Assembly: GCA_036426205.1 (NCBI GenBank)
Contig: CM071568.1
Coordinates: 226,216,239-226,280,238, forward strand
Direction of reading: 5' to 3'
DNA: 64,000 bases
Source: Ascaphus truei
Taxonomy: Eukaryota > Chordata > Amphibia > Anura > Ascaphidae
Part shown: positions 56,382 to 64,000 of the stretch, piece after piece
Position numbering within the stretch: the first letter of the stretch is position 1
How the letters are laid out: the number at the start of each line of letters is the position of its first letter
Notes under the pieces: model-generated
Told to the model about the DNA's origin: nothing
Seen by the model: only the letters and a program-made list of their open reading frames with translations
Database searches by the model: none
Position numbers and translations under genes: made by a program

Positions 56382-59363
56382 TCAGAGACCTGCGAGTAAG
56401 GAGTCTGTTTGAAAGGTGAGAAAACAAATTTTATCCCAAAAAAGAGGCAGGCGGTTAAGCGGTGCATCAGCCTTAGGAAAAAAAGTCTTGGGGTTAAAGC
56501 TGGGTACCTCCAACACAGAGAAAGAAAACAGAGAACTAGAGCTTGGCTTAGGAGTAGAGGTCCCAGGTACCCAGGTCTCGCATGATACTGTGGGAGAAGC
56601 AATGCAAAATATTACTGTTTTAAACATAGGGTTCTTAACATCGGTAGCTCCAGGCACCTTCTTGAGAGGTAACCCTAGTTTTGGGACAGGACAGTCAATA
56701 GCAAGTACCCCAAGTATTGTGAAAGACACAGGGAAATATAAGTCCATCTTAAAGACGTGTTTTTTTGAGAAAAGGGACACAGTGGGTATTACTGAAAGTT
56801 CCAAATGCAATACCCCTGAGTTCGTGGTAGTAGACATACAGTCAGTAGTGGATACCCCGAATACTGTGGGCGAATCAGCGTGAAACAGTATTATTAAAGG
56901 AGTGGGCATCCCAGACTTAAAGTAATTTTTAATCATCCCGGAGGCTGTGGCATGATCCGTTAAAGAAACTGGGGTAGACTTTCCAATAGAAACAAGGGAC
57001 ATCTTGCTTGTCACTGAAGTGGGTGATTGAGAACCAGCAGGAACTGAACTAGCTACTGTAATGAAATCAGAGAACATTGCGCTTGTTTCAGAATTGGGTC
57101 CCTGAGAATCCCTAGTGAGGGCATCAGACTCCATGGGAAACTCAGTGACAGGGGTCTTGGAACCAATTAAAGGAATTGCAGGTATCACAGACTTAATAGG
57201 AGAAATACCTTGCAAAACAAAAATTTTAGAAAAGGTGATAGGCATCTCACAGACTACCGCAGAGGTGGAGGGCAGACCGTCAGGCTCTACCTCAGGAGCC
57301 AGAGAGAAGCCAAGGGACGACTCAGAGCATAGTAAGGGATCAGGGACAGATAAGCTGATCTCTGAAGCGATAGCCTGAGGGACCATAGAAGGGGAGCTAA
57401 TAGCTGTCACCGGTTCCAAGGAGATAGACTTAGAGTCAAGGACAGGAAAAGCAACAAACAGAGACAGAGGAGGAAAAGCATAGGGAACAGGCATAACAGA
57501 TAGGACAAACAGAAGTAAGCTAGGGAAGGTTGCTTCTACAACAGAAGATTTGGCAGCGGCAGAGCTTAACTCAGCGGCTGCTGGAGAACTTTTAACTACA
57601 GTGAGAAGGGACTGCAGGTTTACAAAATCAGGGATAAAGGGAGTTTTACATTTGAAAACCTGATCCTTCAAAAAGGAGGGCCCTGACTGTAATTGTACTA
57701 AGGGAGTAACAGCAGATACGCTGATCTCAGAAGGGGTCACTTGGAAAGGGGCATAATATGTACTGTTCGCTTTTAACCCTAGGATTTGAGAAGAGGAGAA
57801 CACAGACAGTACAAGGGGGGCAACCACAACTGTGCTGGTCTCTGAAGTGGGTATTTGGGAAAGAGTGTCTGGGACATCAGAAACGACTACAGATTCCACG
57901 AAAAGGGGTCTATGCTCAGAAGCAGGGATTTCAGCTCTCTGAGTGACAGACGGGGTTAGCGAAATACCTAGGAGTGGGGATTCTGCGAACAGGCTTAGGG
58001 AAACAAACGGTTCCAGAATACTTTTAACTGGAGCCAGTATTATTGCCGAAAGTTCAGGGGGCGTAGCCCCGAGAATTTTAGCTGAGTCAGAGGACATAAG
58101 GGGTTCATCCTCTGAAGCTAAGGAGGTGTCCTTGACTGACAGACTACAGGGATTTACCAAGGGAGGTTCATAGGGCTGACCTGCAGGGGTTAAAACAGAA
58201 ATAACCTCAGGAACAGAGCCTAGAAATTCTGGTTTAGAAATAGAGGACAAACAGGATTCATTCTCTGGTGCTAGGGAAGACACACTGACCTGGGGAATGC
58301 AGGGATTTACAGTGGGGGATTCATAGGCCTGACTAGCAGGGGTTAAGACCGGAATAACCTCGGGGACAGAACCCAGGGAGGTTAACTCAGGATTAGGGAG
58401 CGTGGCAGCTTCTTCCTTAGCGGGCAGCGACAGAGAAATGGTTTGGCCATTCTTAGGAGAGGGAGGTAGCCCCACAGGTTTAGCAACAGGACTGGCAGCA
58501 TAGGGGAACTGCCAAGCAGCAGCGTAGCTGGCAAGGAGGGGATCCTGTTCTTTTATGCGAATGTCTAGTGTTAAGGAAAGTACATGGAGTGTATCTTGAG
58601 ACTGAGCCAACATGAGGAGGGCGCCCTGTTGTACTAGATGAATGTCCAGTGATAAGGCCAGGGCATAGAGTGCCTCTTGGGCGTCGGCCAGTTCCATAGG
58701 GTACACGTTATCCCAGGTTAAAGGGGAATCAGGGGAGCGAACACAAGCGGCCAGAGACTGTTTTAAGTTCTGGATGCAGTAAGCCTTAATAAAGAGATCA
58801 CAACGGCATTGTCTTTGCAAAGGGGTTAAACCTTCATACGTAAACAGTTCTTCAATCAGGGGTAATATTTCACACAGATACTGGCCTTCAGAGTGGGACT
58901 GGTACGCAGGCCAGGACATAACTTCAGTTGGAAAATTGCCAACCCCCGCCACGGCGCGGTCCGGTTTTGATGGGCCGAGCATACTGTTACGCCGATGCTC
59001 GCCACAAATCGGGACCGGACTGTGGGGCTGAGGTGGGGTTATATAATCACCGACCTTAGTCCACGCAGACTGATCCAGAGTGCGCAGTTCATAGTCGTAC
59101 ATCGCAGGGTCAGGATTGGAGAAGGCAGCATCGTCGTTATTGAAGCCAAAGTCGGGGTAGGAGAAGACAGGACAACCGATGGCCGAAGCAGGGTCAGGAT
59201 AGAAGACATCCGGGTGGTCGTAGTCGTAGCAAGGAATCGGCAACAAGCAGACAGGAGTTCCCCGCTTCAGCTTAGGAGCGTGAGCGCGGGAGTGGCCTCT
59301 GCGCGAGAAGCGGGCTCGGCCCATGACGCCGGTCTCAGCAGGGGGAGACAGCAGACTGGCCAA
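56382..59363 (-). CDS. Unknown 993-residue Ser/Thr/Pro-rich protein of the LTR element
   Basis: I do not recognise this protein. It starts at a Met inside the 5' LTR (59363) and crosses the LTR edge at about residue 126. Residues about 60-125 are Asp/Pro/Tyr-rich (NPDPAMYDYE, W.KVGDYITPPQP). Residues about 150-270 look helical (CEILPLIEELFTYEGLTPLQ, ADAQEALYALALSLDI). Residue 290 onward is low in charge and rich in Ser, Thr, Pro and Val. It includes repeated phrases SVPEVIPVLTPASQ and SVPEVISVLTPAGQ. No zinc knuckle, DTG/DSG protease or RT motif. A TGA at 56382 ends it. By position it is Gag-like; by composition it resembles a disordered or mucin-like protein. Start inside the LTR is supported by conserved phrasing in the relative at 48.3 kb. 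Confidence 0.6.
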   Translation of the reverse strand: MASLLSPPAETGVMGRARFSRRGHSRAHAPKLKRGTPVCLLPIPCYDYDHPDVFYPDPASAIGCPVFSYPDFGFNNDDAAFSNPDPAMYDYELRTLDQSAWTKVGDYITPPQPHSPVPICGEHRRNSMLGPSKPDRAVAGVGNFPTEVMSWPAYQSHSEGQYLCEILPLIEELFTYEGLTPLQRQCRCDLFIKAYCIQNLKQSLAACVRSPDSPLTWDNVYPMELADAQEALYALALSLDIHLVQQGALLMLAQSQDTLHVLSLTLDIRIKEQDPLLASYAAAWQFPYAASPVAKPVGLPPSPKNGQTISLSLPAKEEAATLPNPELTSLGSVPEVIPVLTPASQAYESPTVNPCIPQVSVSSLAPENESCLSSISKPEFLGSVPEVISVLTPAGQPYEPPLVNPCSLSVKDTSLASEDEPLMSSDSAKILGATPPELSAIILAPVKSILEPFVSLSLFAESPLLGISLTPSVTQRAEIPASEHRPLFVESVVVSDVPDTLSQIPTSETSTVVVAPLVLSVFSSSQILGLKANSTYYAPFQVTPSEISVSAVTPLVQLQSGPSFLKDQVFKCKTPFIPDFVNLQSLLTVVKSSPAAAELSSAAAKSSVVEATFPSLLLFVLSVMPVPYAFPPLSLFVAFPVLDSKSISLEPVTAISSPSMVPQAIASEISLSVPDPLLCSESSLGFSLAPEVEPDGLPSTSAVVCEMPITFSKIFVLQGISPIKSVIPAIPLIGSKTPVTEFPMESDALTRDSQGPNSETSAMFSDFITVASSVPAGSQSPTSVTSKMSLVSIGKSTPVSLTDHATASGMIKNYFKSGMPTPLIILFHADSPTVFGVSTTDCMSTTTNSGVLHLELSVIPTVSLFSKKHVFKMDLYFPVSFTILGVLAIDCPVPKLGLPLKKVPGATDVKNPMFKTVIFCIASPTVSCETWVPGTSTPKPSSSSLFSFSVLEVPSFNPKTFFPKADAPLNRLPLFWDKICFLTFQTDSLLAGL

Positions 59364-59888
59364 TGTACACCGCAGGGCAGCGTCGAGGAAACCAACGCTT
59401 CAGCACAGAAGTCCAAGGCAGACCACTGCATGGAGATAGCAGCAGGCCGCAGGAAATTAAGGGTAACCACTGCTAGGAGAAAATGCAGCAGGTACCAGGG
59501 AATTAAGGGTAACCACTGCTAGGAGAGAATGCAGCAGGTATCAGTGCTGGCTAACCACGCTTCAGCACAGGAGACAGGAACAGACCTCTGGATACTCAGG
59601 AACTAGGAAGGTTAGAACACTAGGAGAGAGGCCTGGGCGGTTTGTGGCAGAGACGGTAACGTCCCAGGTAGGAGTTATGCTCGGCACTGGTTCAGTGCCA
59701 ACGCCCAGGATATAAAGGGCGGAGATCCAATCACAGGAGGAGGGTGTGTGAGTATTCCTCCAATGATGGAGCACAGGGCAGAAGCTGCAATGAGAGGCAG
59801 CACATGTGCCATTGATTGCCAGAGGAAGCTTTTGCAACTGCAGAAGTCTGCAAAAGCTATAAACAAAGCCAGGAGCGGATTCCTTACA
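58985..59888 (-). repeat. 5' LTR (904 bp), encodes the start of the large frame
   Basis: Begins TGTTACGCCGATG and ends CCTTACA on +. Contains TATAAAGGGC (about 59711 on +, a possible TATA element in either reading) and the first 126 codons of the 993-codon frame on -. Two copies of GGAATTAAGGGTAACCACTG at about 59453 and 59501. Confidence 0.88.
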
Positions 59889-59893
59889 CTGGG
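59889..59893. repeat. Right 5-bp target duplication CTGGG
   Basis: Pairs with 54601-54605. Confidence 0.85.
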
Positions 59894-60566
59894 GTAACTG
59901 GGGAACTCCCTGCAGGCCTAGGCGGCGGGACCTCTGAGAAGAGATTTTCCCTGTTCTGCTCCCACGTACTGTTCAGCAGCCACTGCTGTCAGATACCCCA
60001 ACCGACACACCAGGAACCCAGAACCCTGGGACCTGTAACTGCCTCTCGCTCTGGCTGGAATTCCCACTAGAACTCTGAACTAAGTAGGGGCCTTCCTCCC
60101 CACCTCTTATACCCCATGCCACAACATGGATACATGGTTACGGCCAGGTGCCTTCAATATGGCCCAGCTGCTGATTGGTGGGTTAACATGCAACATTAAA
60201 AGAGTAACATGAAAACAGTTACATAGAAAAGGTCAGCCTGCAGATAGAATTTGTAAAAGAAAAAGGAGTGCGCTTTAAAGTGTTGAAATTAGTTTAATTT
60301 GAGCTAACTGTACGTTATCAATTCTAGTTTGCTTTTAGTTAACGAAAACTAGGTAGATAACAAGGAATTTGCCTTTTTCTTTTGGATCTCAAACTTTAAC
60401 GCCCTTGTGATCACAAAATAGTTCTAGAAACAGTAGTCTTGGACAAATCCTCAAAACGTTACTTCTCAAAGCAAACTTCTTTTTACATTAGAAAAGCAGT
60501 TGAATTCTGCAATGTACTGAATGCAATTTCTTAAAGAAATAACCCTCCCATTTGTTTTTCATTTAG

Positions 60567-60639
60567 CTTACGTGGCAACCCAGTAATTTTGGATGAGAAT
60601 CGGCCTTTAGAGGATATCGAGAGAATCAAATACTACTAA
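60567..60639 (+). CDS. nod1: nod1 terminal coding exon and stop
   Basis: Acceptor TTTTCATTTAG at 60566. Completes a split Cys codon and reads LRGNPVILDENRPLEDIERI then KYY and TAA at 60637-60639. It corresponds to the NOD1 tail that begins CLNGNLIKPEEAKVYEDEKR. The final residues differ (KYY rather than the mammalian IICF), as is usual for this variable end. Confidence 0.92.
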
Positions 60640-63075
60640 GTCTGGGTGCTGGGAGATCTGGACGACATGAACATTGGAGACCGAAGACCTACAATAAAGG
60701 AACATTATATAACTGAGCCATATAAGATGCTTCCTGTCAGTATAACAACTTCATAACTGAAAGCCATTTGGGCACCAAAGGAGTTAAGCCTCAATATTGT
60801 AAGAGCCACCTTGGAGTGTATACATGTGAGAGACTTATAACACTATATGTATCTACTTACCAGGCTGACGATAGAGGGCACAACTGTAGAGACAAATTAA
60901 AAATAGCTGAAGTGTGAAGAAGGGTGGTGTAAAATGAATAATGTTTTCGCTGCACTACTGGACACCTTTCCATGTCTTGTTTGTACTATTAGTATGTTTG
61001 ATGTTGCTGCTAGGGATGGGCGGTTGCTAAGGGAGAATCAGCTGGGATGTAAGTTATAAGAATGTATGTGCTTTGCACTGTTCATATTATGTAAGAAACT
61101 GAGGCATATAATATTTGTACTGATAAACACATTTATTTTGGGTAGTATACTTATTTTGCTGCAGAAAAATGTTGGTGATTGAGATTTGCCATCTTGCTCA
61201 TGAGCTCCCTGGGTGTTTTATTTAGCTTAGCTTTTCTAATTGAGGAAGCTTCTTTTAAAGCGGCTACACCAGTTGTTGTTTTATTTTTTTTAAGCTTGCC
61301 CAAACTGAGGGTTCCGCCGGAGCTCAATTGTAAAAAAAGATGACGCTAGACTAGAGCATTCTAGTGCCAGTTGGGGCGAGCCCAGACACCACAGGCATTT
61401 GTGTCCAGGGGCAAATAATTTTTGTGCCAGTACTGTGGGAATCAGGGGCCCATGGGAATCAGAGGACAAAGTCGTTTCTGGCTCAGGTGAGAAAAAAACA
61501 AAAGCAGGGATCATTGATTTAAAGGAAGCTAAATCTTTCATGTGTAACATATAAAGAGGGCATGGAGCCAACTCCTATCAGTTATCTCTGTTTTTAAACT
61601 TTGCTTGGGTGACCATGACATTGTTTCTGGAGATAACACAAAATGTTCCTCTGTATCCCAGAATGTCACATAGTTTCTCTGGATTCAGTGGCGATGTTGT
61701 CACAGTATGTTAGAATATACCCCAAGCTATAACACTAGAAAGAACCACGAAGCTGGCTACTGTACTGTACATCAGTAGCAACTTCACCTGGATAGCAGAT
61801 TTAGATTTAAGGTGGATTTTCTGCCGTAAAAAATTAAAATAAAATATACATTACATAGAAAAGCCAATACGTCTCTTATCCTCCCATGCCTCGGAATAGA
61901 TGTCATCTTTTAGTTCAATGACAGAGCACTTCATAGGCTGAAAAAAATTCCCCTTATGTGTACATCTTGAGGGGGGGTTTCTACTAAAGTCTCCTGGCTG
62001 CAAAACGGGGATAACGCCAGTGCACATGAATTGTACCATACAGTATTTATATATATTGTTTTTATTTTTAAACCTCTTAATTACTGTCACAGCCATTTGA
62101 TTTCGGTCAAGCCTGAGATTCCCATCGAAAGTTGCAAAAATGTACTTGAAAAGGTATGAAATAAAAAAAAAATGGCAACTAGCCCGTGGGTGCCAAACTC
62201 TAGTTCTTCAGCCCCACCCCCACCCCTATGATGATCTTTAACGTTCTTGTTCTTCAAGATGCACCAGAGCCTGGACCTTGCAAACAGAGCCACTCACAGA
62301 GAAATATCCGTTGCCACTGTGACCTTTAACACACTGGGGTTTTTTGACGATCCTCTGGCAGCAGGAAGGCGCCTACTTAAATAGGGAGCGGCATACTGGT
62401 GATTTATTTATCATCGAAGAAGACAGACATAATGTGTCAGTACTCATTGATGAATAGTTGGAGACTGAGCAACACATGGTAACTGAATAGAAGTGCATGC
62501 ATGCTACAGCGACTGCATTTCAGGAATGATGTCCATTTATGTGCTAGGAAAATATTCCTCAAAGTGTATGTGAAGGTATAAAGCGTTCACCCAACACCGT
62601 GCAATCCCTTATGTTGGGGAAAAAACTTGTTGGGAAAAAAACTTAACAAAATATAATAAGCAGAAATAGTATAGAGTGTGGATTTTAAAACGACTTTTTT
62701 TATTTTTATTTATTTTTAACATATAGCTGTTGTGTTTATCTGTAAATTAAAAATATCCTATAGCCTTTGCATTTTCTTGCACTTTATTCATCTATACATG
62801 TTGCAGTCATAGCAAAATTAGCTGCCTGAGATGCTATTGAACATTTCCTTTTTGTGGGTGTCGTGCACAGATTTTTGTATGTCGTAGGAACAGTATTGAT
62901 ATCTTTGCAGTTTTTTTATTTGGCACAACTTTCATGTTCTGTAAACGCACATATATATCGTATTTATTTTTATTAACTATACTCAGTTCTCATGTATTAA
63001 ATGTTTATCCCTTTTTAGTATGTTCTTCATTCTGTTCTTTTGTAATTGTGACAATAAATTTTGTTTTTAAAATGT
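60640..63075 (+). other. nod1: nod1 probable 3' UTR
   Basis: No gene or clear transposon is seen between the stop codon and about 63075. AATAAA signals lie at 60693-60698 (very near the stop) and at 63053-63058, the latter followed by a T-rich stretch typical of a cleavage region. I infer alternative short and long 3' UTRs (about 60 bp and 2.4 kb); only transcript data can decide. Confidence 0.55.
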
Positions 63076-64000
63076 GTTATTTTGTTTGAATGTACAGTAT
63101 ATGCTTGATCTTTTCTATGAAATGCAAGATGCAGGGCTGTTTTGCAGAGCAGAATCAGAACACTGCTCAGTGAATCTCTTACGTGTAATGTGTGTGAGCC
63201 ATAGATTACAGGTTTCAAAACTGGTCATGATCTTTTGTACTCTGTATGCCTACAGTATGGATTATACTAATTATGTCAGATTTACCAGTTTCAAAGACTT
63301 TCAGCTGCATTACTTGTTTCAGGGGAAAGAAACATTGTAAGCATAGAAAACAAGAACAGAAATCCAGTTTTTAGCACTCAATCCCCACGGTCTAAGTGAT
63401 TAACTACACATAAAAAATAACTTATTTACATCTTTTAAAAAAAATAATGGAAAAATAGGTGCCGGGGAGGCGGCCGGTCATGATGGCCGCTACTCATGTA
63501 GGCTCCTGCGGGGAGAGTGTTTTTAAGCCCTGGGCAGCAAGCCATATAAGATTGGGATCCCCTGGAGGCCAAAGTTGAATGGTGCGAACCATCCCTGAGG
63601 AACATTAGTAAAAAATAAAACATAAATAATACCCCCACAACAGCGGCGGGTTGGCCAAGGGAGGCAAAGGGAAAATTCCTTCCCGGGCCTATCAGAATGG
63701 CACATTTTCCGGCCGGTGGAGAGAAGGATTTCTGTGCACAGCTCTCCAGCTGCTGCAGAGCTCACTTTGCAATCCCTCCTCTCCCGGGCTGGCTCCTCTC
63801 CTGTACCATGGGAAGGTGTGTGTGCAGGGCCGGTGTCATGTCAAATTACTGTACAAGTTGCCAATCCACTGTGTTTCTTGTATGTGTATGTATGCCCAGC
63901 GGAGGAGGCACAGCCGACAAACAATGAATAGACTGGAAACGTACTTGGTGAGTACCAGCTCTTTTCTATTTTGCTAAATTGTCAGTCATGTATTTACATG
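63076..64000. other. Downstream DNA, unassigned
   Basis: 63076-63440 ordinary AT-rich DNA; 63460-63840 GC-rich with CCGGCCGGTGGAGAG-type and CAGGGCCGGTGTCATGTC phrases suggesting a repeat fragment. Short frames at 63651-63977 have no family features. Confidence 0.45.

Larger units (their letters stand above)
54606..59888 (-). mobile_element. Non-autonomous LTR retrotransposon, 5283 bp, with a large unknown ORF
   Basis: Two direct repeats (54606-55509 and 58985-59888, 904 bp each) start TG and end CA and are flanked by CTGGG on both sides. Orientation is -, judged from the long frame and a polypurine tract (AAGGGGGGGGGGGGGG on -) next to the LTR at 55509. After the 5' LTR (58984 downward) there is no clear TGG-type primer binding site. 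No protease, reverse transcriptase, RNase H or integrase signature is visible in any frame. LTRs differ by many small changes, so the copy is not recent. Confidence 0.85.
54480..60240 (-). mobile_element. Older LTR-like repeat split by the LTR element
   Basis: 54480-54605 and 59889-60240 read as one unit once the inserted element is removed. On the - strand it has TATAAGAGGTGGGG (about 60110), AATAAATTCACTTTC (about 54550) and an end ...CCGTGACA, the order of an LTR with TATA box, poly(A) signal and CA end. The right limit is approximate. Confidence 0.5.
23050..60639 (+). other. nod1: nod1 gene span (NOD1/CARD4, NLR receptor), CARD exon to stop
   Basis: NOD1 is a cytosolic NLR that recognises iE-DAP-type peptidoglycan fragments and signals through RIPK2 by CARD-CARD contact. 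Seen here in order: a damaged CARD exon, one large NACHT/winged-helix exon, seven 84-bp LRR exons and a short terminal exon. Joined in silico, the NACHT-to-stop part reads without interruption, with all junctions in phase 2, and matches the NOD1 exon plan (one big exon, then one LRR per exon). NOD1 rather than NOD2 or NLRC3 is chosen for phrases such as ALDLDNNN-like LALELDNNNINDYG, LSVNQITD and MWGNQIGDEGAKAFAEA. Introns are swollen by transposons: an 7.8-kb LINE before the NACHT exon and a 5.3-kb LTR element before the last exon. The first CARD exon and 5' UTR were not found in the window. Confidence 0.93.

Noticed and set aside
1..64000. tRNA, rRNA and snRNA genes
   Set aside because: No A/B box pair with cloverleaf, rRNA core or snRNA sequence was recognised by eye; a tRNA or Rfam scan would be decisive.

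Overview
The window is vertebrate nuclear DNA, most likely amphibian and probably a frog, although the species cannot be fixed from sequence alone. Its one host gene is nod1 (NOD1/CARD4), the cytosolic peptidoglycan-fragment sensor of the NLR family, on the + strand. Evidence for an amphibian is the repeat mixture: Tx1/L1-like and L2-like LINEs, Tc1/mariner, hAT, Harbinger MITEs, a Helitron, GIY-YIG Penelope-like elements, and a recurring hammerhead-like module.

nod1 layout. A candidate second CARD exon lies at 23050-23227. The NACHT/winged-helix exon is 32135-33932. Seven LRR exons of exactly 84 bp follow at 34949, 37079, 38061, 39680, 40799, 44387 and 54138, and the terminal exon is 60567-60639. 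A probable 3' UTR runs to about 63.06 kb. From the NACHT exon to the stop codon every exon is open, every junction is phase 2, and every intron has GT-AG ends. The CARD exon matches NOD1 only across several frameshifts, and the first CARD exon and promoter were not found. The window therefore shows either a NOD1 that has lost its CARD or a locally poor assembly.

Regions. 1-12 kb is a mosaic of inverted-repeat elements, MITEs (hAT with 8-bp duplication, Harbinger with TTA duplication) and microsatellites. 12.4-15.3 kb is a decayed L2-like LINE on the - strand. 15.3-23 kb is mostly unassigned, with a Tc1 fragment at 17.9-18.7 kb. 24.1-31.9 kb is a full-length but broken L1/Tx1-like LINE with a perfect 15-bp target-site duplication, inserted between the CARD and NACHT exons. 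33.9-44.4 kb holds LRR exons 1-6, a Helitron, a 38-39-bp minisatellite, a Harbinger MITE and a 2.2-kb hAT element full of minisatellite DNA. 44.5-54.1 kb is a 9.7-kb intron with two GIY-YIG Penelope-like remnants and LTR fragments. 54.2-60.6 kb is the last intron, almost filled by a 5.28-kb LTR element.

The strongest candidates for something undescribed are two. First, the LTR element at 54606-59888 has 904-bp TG...CA LTRs, a CTGGG duplication, no visible reverse transcriptase, and a 993-codon Ser/Thr/Pro-rich frame on the - strand that begins inside its own 5' LTR. A diverged relative of the LTR-encoded peptide occurs at 48.3-48.9 kb. Second, a hammerhead-like module recurs at about seven places, two of them just 3' of Penelope-like GIY-YIG remnants and on the same strand. 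All family assignments come from reading translations and motifs; no database search was possible.
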